A stretch of 29,977 nucleotides of DNA from positions 1-29,977 of the forward strand of contig URWC01000004.1 of assembly GCA_900551555.1 (NCBI GenBank), read 5' to 3'. Below the pieces are notes generated by a model that saw nothing but the letters and a program-made list of their open reading frames with translations, was not told where the DNA came from and did not search any database. Position 1 is the stretch's first letter, and every line of letters begins with the position of its first letter. This DNA comes from an uncultured Collinsella sp. GTDB lineage: Bacteria; Actinomycetota; Coriobacteriia; Coriobacteriales; Coriobacteriaceae. Shown piece after piece: positions 23,872 to 29,977 of the stretch. A program made the position numbers and the translations under genes.

Positions 23872-23876
23872 GAAGG

Positions 23877-24302
23877 ATGCCGTGCGAGAACAGCGCCCGC
23901 AAGCGCAGCAAGACGATGGCGTTCCGCTGCACGCCCGAGGAGCGCAAGCTCATATGCGAGATGGCAGCCTGGAGCGGCATGAACAGGCAGGACTACATCA
24001 TCGCCAAGCTCACCGATACCCAGGTCGAGGTGAGGCCCTCCGTGAGCGTGCAGAAGGCACTGAGGGACTCGATGGCGGAATTGGCCAAGGAGGTGCGGCT
24101 GGCGGCCTCCTACGGCGAGCTGAGCGAGTCCCTGCAACAGAGAATTGAGCACGTGATGAGGTTCTTCCTAGCGCTCGGCGAGCCTGTTGACGCGCCGACG
24201 GAAGAGACATCGCCACGAACTACGTTTTTGGAAGAGCCGGTTCCATCCGTCATCGATGCGGGTTCCGACACCGCAAGCATCTTCGAGATGGGACGCAGGT
24301 AG
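23877..24302 (+). CDS. MobC-like mobilisation / ribbon-helix-helix protein
   Basis: 141 aa; start at 23877 just after GAAGG, 5 bp after the integrase stop. The first 50 residues, KTMAFRCTPEERKLICEMAAW and then GMNRQDYIIAKLTD, have the ribbon-helix-helix plus helix pattern of relaxosome accessory proteins (MobC-like) of mobilisable elements. The middle is a helical region (about 70-105) and the tail after residue 110 is acidic and low in structure. No relaxase gene is next to it; the neighbour on the right is on the other strand. It probably binds the origin of transfer or regulates the operon. A plain RHH repressor is the alternative. Confidence 0.6.
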   Translation: MPCENSARKRSKTMAFRCTPEERKLICEMAAWSGMNRQDYIIAKLTDTQVEVRPSVSVQKALRDSMAELAKEVRLAASYGELSESLQQRIEHVMRFFLALGEPVDAPTEETSPRTTFLEEPVPSVIDAGSDTASIFEMGRR

Positions 24303-24305
24303 GGC

Positions 24306-26009
24306 TTAGCGCCAGACCTCCAACGCCTTGTCCGCAAGCCATTCGGCGCGATCGGCGATATCGCCCTCGTTCCAAGACTCCTTCTCTAGGGCGCCGGCCA
24401 TGGTCGCAAGGCCGGCGGCGCAGAGGGCAAGGCCGTCCTTGTATCCCTTTCCCTGCTTCTTGGTGGGCCAATCGGCATCGCGGATGGAGGCGTTGAGCGA
24501 ATGCGTGATGATGGCGAGGTTGCCGAGCGTGAGGAGCTTCCGGTCCCTTCGCGTGGCAGCCTCATCGTCGAGGGCTCCCCATTTGTTGCGCCACTTCTTG
24601 GGCATCATGTGCTCGAGGGTGTACTGGTTGAACCCGAGCAGGGCCGTGCTGCTCATGCCCGGACGAATGGCGCTTTCCAGCAGATAGAGGACGCCCTTGG
24701 ACTGGAGGTTGTACAGACACGATTCCTCGAATGCCGCTCGAACCTCGGCGTCGCCGGGCATGTACGTCGTCGCCTCGTCATTGGCTTCGAGAGCCTTCCT
24801 CAGCGCCTCCGCGTCCTTCACCTCGTTCAAGATCAGCGAGGTGAACAGCCTGTTGTAGTTCTTCGTGGTCGCCTGAACCAGCATTCGGCGGACGATGTAG
24901 CTCTCAAGCAGGGCGTAGATCTTAGATTCCTCGCTCGAAGACTCCGCGTTCTTTCGAACGTAGAGCACGTACGGGATGAGCGTCGAGTTCTTGAGGCCGA
25001 ATATCAGCACGTTCAGGCGCTCGACGCCGGAAGCGGAGGGGATGTCCGCGTCGCAGTAGCCAGGGTCGAACGTGGACTCGAACGCCTCGGCATACGCCTT
25101 CATGTTGTCGAGGATCTCGACCTTGTCGCCGTTGCAGTACCTGCCGATGAAGTCCTTGTAGGACTGGAAGAGGTTGGACGTGCGCGAATAGAAGAGCTTG
25201 TCCTCGGTCGTGACGCCACGCCTCTTGTCCTGGACCAGGATCTGGAGGAACGCGTCGAAGAAGAGGTCGACGAGCGTGCGCTTGATGCGCCCGGTAACGA
25301 CCTCCTGCTCCCAATACTCCCTCTTCTCAGCCGTGGGCTCGAAGACGTCTTCCCAGCACTCCTTGAACGCCTGCTCGTTCTCGCGGTTGAAGAAGTAGTT
25401 CTTGAGGAGCTCCGCCGTCGTCAGGCGCACCCCGAGCGAGTTGATGGTGTCGAATATCTGCTGCTCGTCCTCGCCCTCGGTAAGGTCGATGCAGACGAAC
25501 TGGACGTTCGACTTGATCGTGTTCCTGTCGACCTTCTCCGGGTCGATATTCTTGAGGAAGTAGTTGTAGGCAAGGACGATGGCCGAGGAGCCCTCGAGGG
25601 GTTCGCAGCCCGTGGCGCTGACGACCTTTTCGAAATCCTGCCGGTCGTACTTGCCGTGCCGCAAGGCGACATCGCCGGTCTCCAGGACGAAATCTCGCTC
25701 GAACAAATTGTTGGTGCCGTTTTTTGCACAGAGTGCCTTGAAGAAGATGACCATGGTCGTGAGTCGCTGCTGGCCGTCGATGACGGTGCGAACCTCGGAG
25801 ACCTCGGACCAGGTGTTGCCGGAGGAGGCCTGCTTCAGGATGATGGAGCCCAGGAAATAGGGCCGCTTCGAGGCCGTGACGAACTCCATGTCGCCGAGGA
25901 AACGCTCCCATTGCTCTTCTCCCCAGACGTACGCCCTTTGGTAGAAAGGTATTTCGAGCAGGCGCGATCCGTTGAACACGCCGCTTATCGTTGCTTTTCC
26001 TGCATCCAT
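24306..26009 (-). CDS. DUF262-DUF1524 protein, GmrSD-like nuclease
   Basis: 567 aa. N-terminal DUF262 (ParB-fold NTPase/nuclease) with IPFYQRAYVW (about 20-29) and DGQQRLTTMVIFF (about 78-90); C-terminal DUF1524 HNH-type domain with LEHMMPKKW (Glu-His about 466-467) and LGNLAIITHSLNASI (about 494-508) followed by K-rich WPTKKQGKGYK. The two domains in this order are those of GmrSD/BrxU/SspE-type enzymes, which use NTP binding to control cutting of modified phage DNA. Motifs look intact. It lies 51 bp after a DUF4238 gene on the same strand, so the two are probably one unit. Its stop is 3 bp from the stop of the mob-like gene. Target and signal are unknown. Confidence 0.88.
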   Translation of the reverse strand: MDAGKATISGVFNGSRLLEIPFYQRAYVWGEEQWERFLGDMEFVTASKRPYFLGSIILKQASSGNTWSEVSEVRTVIDGQQRLTTMVIFFKALCAKNGTNNLFERDFVLETGDVALRHGKYDRQDFEKVVSATGCEPLEGSSAIVLAYNYFLKNIDPEKVDRNTIKSNVQFVCIDLTEGEDEQQIFDTINSLGVRLTTAELLKNYFFNRENEQAFKECWEDVFEPTAEKREYWEQEVVTGRIKRTLVDLFFDAFLQILVQDKRRGVTTEDKLFYSRTSNLFQSYKDFIGRYCNGDKVEILDNMKAYAEAFESTFDPGYCDADIPSASGVERLNVLIFGLKNSTLIPYVLYVRKNAESSSEESKIYALLESYIVRRMLVQATTKNYNRLFTSLILNEVKDAEALRKALEANDEATTYMPGDAEVRAAFEESCLYNLQSKGVLYLLESAIRPGMSSTALLGFNQYTLEHMMPKKWRNKWGALDDEAATRRDRKLLTLGNLAIITHSLNASIRDADWPTKKQGKGYKDGLALCAAGLATMAGALEKESWNEGDIADRAEWLADKALEVWR

Positions 26010-26060
26010 CCTTAAAGCCCTATCTATCCTTTGCGGTTATTGCTGGCGGGGTCAATTTTA

Positions 26061-27188
26061 TCAATACGCTGCTTGACCCTTTAATGTTCCCGGTCCTTGC
26101 CGTCTTCTCCCCAGAAGGTGCTCGAAGATGATGCGCAGGTCCTCGTCATCAAGGCAGCCGCCCTCGAGGCAGCCACGGTCGATGGTATCGATCATCGTCT
26201 GCCCCTTCTTCTTCGAGCGGTCGTAGATCACTGTGTCGAGGGATAGCTCCCTGCCGTCGCGCGTGAACATCTCGTGCATGAATTCGGCACTGTTCGCTTG
26301 ACTCCAATCGCGTACCGCGTGCTCGAGCGGGCCGCTTCCCCTCGATATGGCGACATCCCAATGCTCGCAGTTAAGCAGAAGAAGTCGGTTCATGAACTCG
26401 ACGCCCGAAAAACCGAGTCTCGCAAACGGCGGAAATAGAGGGTCATCTGAAAAGACCGCAGCATACTCACTGCTCAACGGCATATACGCGAGATGAAAAT
26501 CGTACGAGTCGTCCTCGGGCCCGATGATGAACATAGGCATCGACGTCGTAACGAACCCTGAGCCGACGGGTGCCCTAAGGATGGAGAAGCTCTTCTCAAA
26601 AAAAGCCTTTCGAATACGGTTAACTGGCACAATATCATCGTTGGAGAAGAGCATGGTTGCGGCGGCGGCAAGCTCGACCACCGCTTGGGAATCCCCGCGC
26701 CAATCCGACCAATCGAGCAAGCCGAGCTCATAGGGTGTCAGATGAACGTTTCTGAGCAGCTCTTCGGCAGTCTCGCGTGACCATTTCTTGTCGACGCGCA
26801 TACTGATAGGGTGCCGGACGATGATATTTGCTGCCAGCTCGCAAACGGCGGCTTTCCCATCAGAATACCCTTCGTCTTCGCACTGGTCTTCTTTCTGGCG
26901 TTCCAAAAAGCGATCGTAAAGCGGCGCGATGCGGCTCTCGAGCTCAGATAGCTTAACCTCGATGAGGTTCTGCGCATAGAATCTGTCTGTCGCATCGCCT
27001 GTCGCATCGGCATGCTCGACCTCATAAAGATCGCGCATGCTGCAAAGGTTCTCGCAATTCGTGCGGAAGAAGGAGCCCTTCTGTCTGCTGTAGGCATGAA
27101 GCTGCCCGGAGGAATCCGCGAAATGGCGCAGGTAGAACCGCGGCACCCAGTGCTGCTTTCGCGTCATCTTTCCGGGCAGCTTCGACAT
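26061..27188 (-). CDS. DUF4238 protein
   Basis: 375 aa. Residues 8-22, MTRKQHWVPRFYLRHF, show the QHxVPxFYLRxF start motif of the DUF4238 family, and the middle region (about 40-250) follows the family (helical, with conserved segments ANIIVRHPISMR and MPMFIIGPEDDSYDFHLAYMPLSSEYA). No signal peptide or membrane segment. The family has no assigned activity; it is often found in mobile regions. Here it precedes the GmrSD-like gene by 51 bp on the same strand. It could be a substrate-sensing or nuclease partner; this is an inference. Start at 27188 has a poor ribosome site; the second Met (MTRKQ) is possible. The surrounding DNA is more AT-rich than the rest of the window. Confidence 0.8.
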   Translation of the reverse strand: MSKLPGKMTRKQHWVPRFYLRHFADSSGQLHAYSRQKGSFFRTNCENLCSMRDLYEVEHADATGDATDRFYAQNLIEVKLSELESRIAPLYDRFLERQKEDQCEDEGYSDGKAAVCELAANIIVRHPISMRVDKKWSRETAEELLRNVHLTPYELGLLDWSDWRGDSQAVVELAAAATMLFSNDDIVPVNRIRKAFFEKSFSILRAPVGSGFVTTSMPMFIIGPEDDSYDFHLAYMPLSSEYAAVFSDDPLFPPFARLGFSGVEFMNRLLLLNCEHWDVAISRGSGPLEHAVRDWSQANSAEFMHEMFTRDGRELSLDTVIYDRSKKKGQTMIDTIDRGCLEGGCLDDEDLRIIFEHLLGRRRQGPGTLKGQAAY

Positions 27189-27430
27189 CCTAAGCCTTCA
27201 CCGCCTTTTTATTATGTAATGGCTTAGTGTTATTGAAGACTTACTTACTCACTGTAATCATGTTAGCACACCGACCAAGGATTTCTATGAGTCCTTATTT
27301 GTTCCACCCTTTGGCAATAGTCGCTGTCGTCACGAGCAAGCCGCTTGCGACTTCCCACGCGGAGTTAAACAATAATTGCAAACTGAAGCTGCAAATCCGC
27401 CCGACAAGGCTCTTTTATAAAACCCATTGT

Positions 27431-28918
27431 TTAGACGACCAGCAATCTCATCAGGCTTTCACCTTGAATAGTTTCCCAGCCAATCTGCGTGACTGCCTCC
27501 GACAGCTGTCTATCATGCGTAACCAACAGTAACGCGCCAGAGAAACCGCTCAGCATTTCCTGCAGCGCCTCAATAGAGCCCACATCAAGATGATTCGTAG
27601 GCTCGTCGAGTACGAGGAAGTTGGGATTCGTAACAAGCTGTTCAGCAAGCATGAGTTTGCGGAGTTCGCCAGGACTCAAATCGTCGCCATCGAGCAGTCT
27701 GTCAGGGTCGGAGTTCAACCGCGCCACGATGGAGAGGATGCGACCTTTCGTCTCCTGGTCCTGGTCTCGGAGATGCCTCAGGGCTCGCTCGCGTTCCTCT
27801 GGCCCGACGTCCTGGGGAACGTACGCAACTTTGACATTATCAGGAACAGATTCGATGATGCTTCGTACCACCAGGCTCTTTCCCGTTCCGTTCGCACCGG
27901 TCAGCACCACGTGATCCGTTGGTGAGATCCAGAGCTCCGGCACATCTATCGAGAACTCGCCAGCAGACAGTCGCGATGCCTCCAAGTGCGCCACGCAACT
28001 TGAGCGTGCAGTGACGCCGAACTCGCCGATACGATGGTCGTATCTTTTCGAGACGGTTTTCTTGGAAAGCTCTGCCTCGGCCTTTGCGAGCCGTCCGCTC
28101 ATTTTGGACGAGAGCCTCCCTGCAACGCCGTCCTTGCCAGAGACTATGGCGCGTCCGATCTTCTCGCGAGCGTCGCTGTCTTTTTTGCTCAAACCGCGCT
28201 TGCTTCGCTTGCCCTTCTGACGTGCCGCCTCTTCGCTCCTGCGCTGGGCTTCTGCCTTCAGGCGCTTCGCTTCACGAGAGGCTTGCTCGCGATCCCTCAT
28301 CGCAGAGGCGCGTTCGCTCGCCGCTTGGTCGCTTGCCTTTGAGTACCCGCCGGGGCGCATGGTCCAACGCGCGCCCTCGCACATGAGGCTCTGGCCCACA
28401 AGGCTATCGAGCAGGTCTCTATCGTGCGAGATGAGGATGCCGATGCCGCTGAAGGAGGCCAGCGCCTCCTTCACGATGTCGCGCGTGGCGGCATCGAGGT
28501 CGTTGGTCGGCTCGTCCATGATGAGGATATCTGGTTGTGCATAGAGGGCGCATGCGATTTGGATCCGCTTCTGTTGACCGCCCGAGAGCGTGTCGTAGCG
28601 CCAGAACCAGTCGTCTTCGATGCGGAGCAGTGCCCTTGCCCGTTGCGCCTCCTTGCCCCAATCCGATGCGAGATCGAAGAGATCGTCCGGTTCCTGCGTC
28701 GAGTCTTGCTGGCAATACGACGCGAACAGACTCGGGCTCACTGTCCCGGAATCGGGTGTAATAGCGCGGGCGGCGATACGGGCGAGCGTGCTCTTCCCGC
28801 ATCCGTTGTCGCCGATGATGCCCGTCCATCCCGATGGGAACGTGGCGCTGACGTCTTCGATGGCAGGCGATGCCGTACCGGGGTAGGTATAGCTGATGTG
28901 AGTGAGATTCAGTTGCAT
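27431..28918 (-). CDS. ABC-F ATPase, probable ribosome-protection protein
   Basis: 495 aa, two ABC domains in one chain and no membrane segment. First domain: Walker A GDNGCGKST (about 36-44), signature LSGGQQKR, Walker B ILIMDEPTNDLD. Linker with many Arg/Lys/Glu (about 200-290), as in ABC-F proteins that reach into the ribosome. Second domain: Walker A GANGTGKSL, signature LSPGELRK, Walker B FLVLDEPTNHLD. The family either protects ribosomes from antibiotics or tunes translation; the drug class is not readable. Start ATG 28918, preceded by AAAGGAG that is sequestered in a hairpin; the open frame extends 47 codons upstream without a ribosome site. Cargo of the mobile element, codirectional with DUF4238. 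Confidence 0.9.
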   Translation of the reverse strand: MQLNLTHISYTYPGTASPAIEDVSATFPSGWTGIIGDNGCGKSTLARIAARAITPDSGTVSPSLFASYCQQDSTQEPDDLFDLASDWGKEAQRARALLRIEDDWFWRYDTLSGGQQKRIQIACALYAQPDILIMDEPTNDLDAATRDIVKEALASFSGIGILISHDRDLLDSLVGQSLMCEGARWTMRPGGYSKASDQAASERASAMRDREQASREAKRLKAEAQRRSEEAARQKGKRSKRGLSKKDSDAREKIGRAIVSGKDGVAGRLSSKMSGRLAKAEAELSKKTVSKRYDHRIGEFGVTARSSCVAHLEASRLSAGEFSIDVPELWISPTDHVVLTGANGTGKSLVVRSIIESVPDNVKVAYVPQDVGPEERERALRHLRDQDQETKGRILSIVARLNSDPDRLLDGDDLSPGELRKLMLAEQLVTNPNFLVLDEPTNHLDVGSIEALQEMLSGFSGALLLVTHDRQLSEAVTQIGWETIQGESLMRLLVV

Positions 28919-28920
28919 GG

Positions 28921-28943
28921 CGAGCTCCTTTGAGAGGAGGTCG
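28921..28943 (-). promoter_or_regulatory. Hairpin hiding the ribosome site of the ABC-F gene
   Basis: On minus, CGACCTCCT pairs with AGGAGCTCG (one C-C mismatch, loop CTCAA). This masks the AGGAG of the ABC-F gene. It is the arrangement expected for translational attenuation of resistance genes. Confidence 0.55.
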
Positions 28944-29061
28944 CGCAGGGTCAGGCACGCGATGTATGGATTCGGAACGAGAAGACACTGAAGCGATGCG
29001 GCACCCTGAAGCGCGACCGGATGTACAGAGTGGTCGTATGGGGTACCCGAAACGGGCATCG

Positions 29062-29141
29062 CTAGTTCTTCATCTAACCTGACCTAACTCGAAGCGGCGC
29101 TTGCCAAAGGCCCCGCTGGATGATTGATATCTAGGATTATA
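29062..29141 (-). promoter_or_regulatory. Promoter and leader of the ABC-F gene with a tiny ORF
   Basis: On minus a perfect TATAAT (29141-29136) is the -10; the -35 is weak. The leader is about 210 nt before the ATG. It contains a four-codon ORF, ATGAAGAACTAG (29073-29062), and the longer in-frame stretch beginning ATGCCCGTTTCG (29059). Long leader, mini-ORF and masked ribosome site fit ribosome-mediated induction. The gap 28919-29300 holds nothing else gene-like. Confidence 0.5.
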
Positions 29142-29151
29142 GCATGGTGAT

Positions 29152-29218
29152 GTACCACGAAAGCGTACATATCCGTACGTTTTCGTGGTACACTCCGCTT
29201 GTCGGACAAATCTGTACG
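29152..29218. promoter_or_regulatory. Repressor operators in the ABC-F/parA divergent promoter
   Basis: GTACATATCCGTACG (29165-29179) matches the xis operator GTACGTATCCGTACG in 14 of 15 bases. GGACAAATCTGTACG (29204-29218) fits with one change in the first half. It follows TTGTCG (29199-29204) just as the xis operator follows TTGACA, so it is probably the parA promoter, with a weak -10 near 29222. The first site is embedded in a larger 17-bp inverted repeat (29152-29168 with 29175-29191, one mismatch). Confidence 0.7.
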
Positions 29219-29300
29219 GTTTTGTCCCGACGCTCCGAGACTCGGGGCGCGCCGGACCGGATGCGGCGAGGCGCGCCCCACGCTAGAGAGGACGCGACCC

Positions 29301-29977
29301 ATGCGCACGATAGCAATTTCCAACTACAAGGGCGGCGTCGGCAAGACGACGACCGCCGTGAACCTGGCGGCCATCTTCGCCGCCCGGGGCCTTCGGACCC
29401 TGCTCGTCGACCTCGACCCGCAGGCGTCTGCCACAGACTTCTTCGCCCTCTACGACCGGGCCGCCTCCGAGCGGCGCACCTCGGTCGAGCTGCTCTACGG
29501 CGGCGCCCCCGTGGAGGAGGTCGCCTACGCCGCCGGGGAGGACCTCGACGTGGTGGCCTCGACCATCGACCTCGTCGACCAGAACGAGATGCTCCTGCGC
29601 GAGCAGCGCCTCAAGTTCGCCCTCGACGACGCCTCGGACTCCTACGACGTCTGCCTCATCGACTGCAGCCCCGTGATGCGCAGACTCGCCTTTAACGCCT
29701 ACCTCGCCGCCGCGGAGGGCGGCATGGTCGTCATCCCCGTGAAGCTCGACTCCACCGTGATGCGCGGCACGGCGCTCACCGTGGAGGCGACGCGCTCCAT
29801 CGCCGACGCGCTGCGCATGCCCACGCCCCGCTGGAAGATACTGCGCACCTGCGTTCCCGGCCGCATGACCAACGCCGAGGCCACAGGCGCGGCCGTGCTC
29901 GACGGGTTCTTCCCGGGCGAGCAGTTCGAGACGGTTATCCACGCGAGCAGCAAGGTCTGCGAGGGCAGCTGGCAGTG
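29301..29977 (+). CDS. parA: ParA-type ATPase, 3' end outside the window
   Basis: 225 codons visible; the frame is still open at the window end. Seen: deviant Walker A SNYKGGVGKTTTAVNLA (about 7-23) with the signature Lys, Walker A' DLDPQASATDFF (about 38-49), Walker B YDVCLIDCSP (about 114-123), then VVIPVKLDS. The family segregates plasmids or ICE circles or positions conjugation machinery. AGAGAGGA lies 9 bp before the ATG. A ParB or other partner would be the next gene. On an integrated element it suggests a circular, replicating or at least stably kept stage. It is controlled by the same operators as xis. Confidence 0.92.
   Translation, partial: MRTIAISNYKGGVGKTTTAVNLAAIFAARGLRTLLVDLDPQASATDFFALYDRAASERRTSVELLYGGAPVEEVAYAAGEDLDVVASTIDLVDQNEMLLREQRLKFALDDASDSYDVCLIDCSPVMRRLAFNAYLAAAEGGMVVIPVKLDSTVMRGTALTVEATRSIADALRMPTPRWKILRTCVPGRMTNAEATGAAVLDGFFPGEQFETVIHASSKVCEGSWQ

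Noticed and set aside
28919..29059. 47-residue N-terminal extension of the ABC-F protein
   Set aside because: No ribosome site at 29059, and AAAGGAG before 28918 sets the start where ABC-F homology begins; the stretch is better read as leader.

Overview
The window looks like a chromosomal segment of a high-GC gut actinobacterium, most likely a Collinsella-type member of the Coriobacteriia. This is an inference from GC-rich codon use, a type III glutamine synthetase, lipid II amidation genes (MurT/GatD), and a fermentative set of iron-type dehydrogenases, PTS and GH4 enzymes. No 16S or ribosomal marker is present, so the genus is not proven.

Left part (1-12.8 kb): the 3' end of a type III glutamine synthetase with a strong terminator; a structured region bounded by long inverted repeats; tRNA-Glu(TTC) on the minus strand; then a probable minus-strand operon of two TPR-like proteins and a single-chain MurT-GatD fusion that should amidate lipid II. 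Next, on the plus strand, come an iron-containing alcohol dehydrogenase, glycerol dehydrogenase GldA, a truncated GldA copy, and a four-cluster ferredoxin-like protein.

Middle (10.9-21.4 kb): a divergent sugar locus. A GntR/UTRA regulator and a zinc alcohol dehydrogenase lie on minus; a PTS EIICB of the alpha-glucoside family and a GH4 6-phospho-alpha-glucosidase lie on plus. The shared promoter region carries CTTGT(C/A)TA-type operator candidates. Then follow YchF, a small DUF1648-like membrane protein, an unknown 129-aa protein facing a 72-aa Xre regulator across a 24-bp perfect palindrome, cytosolic asparaginase, and GMP synthetase guaA.

Right part (21.4 kb to the end): an integrated mobile element that begins at or just after the 3' end of guaA, a known hotspot for tyrosine-recombinase islands. 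It starts with about 600 bp of non-coding DNA holding eight copies of a GGGGAGTAAA motif. Then come a divergent Xre repressor and an excisionase-integrase-MobC-like operon, a minus-strand cargo block (ABC-F ATPase, DUF4238 protein, DUF262/DUF1524 GmrSD-like nuclease) and the start of a ParA gene that runs off the window. The most interesting regulatory signal is an operator, GTAC-N6-GTACG, found three times in the xre/xis promoter region and again (one exact copy, one with a single mismatch) 6.6 kb away at the ABC-F/parA divergent promoter. This suggests that one repressor controls both excision and the partition/transfer side. The DUF262-DUF4238 pair is a candidate defence module. The right end of the element is not in the window.
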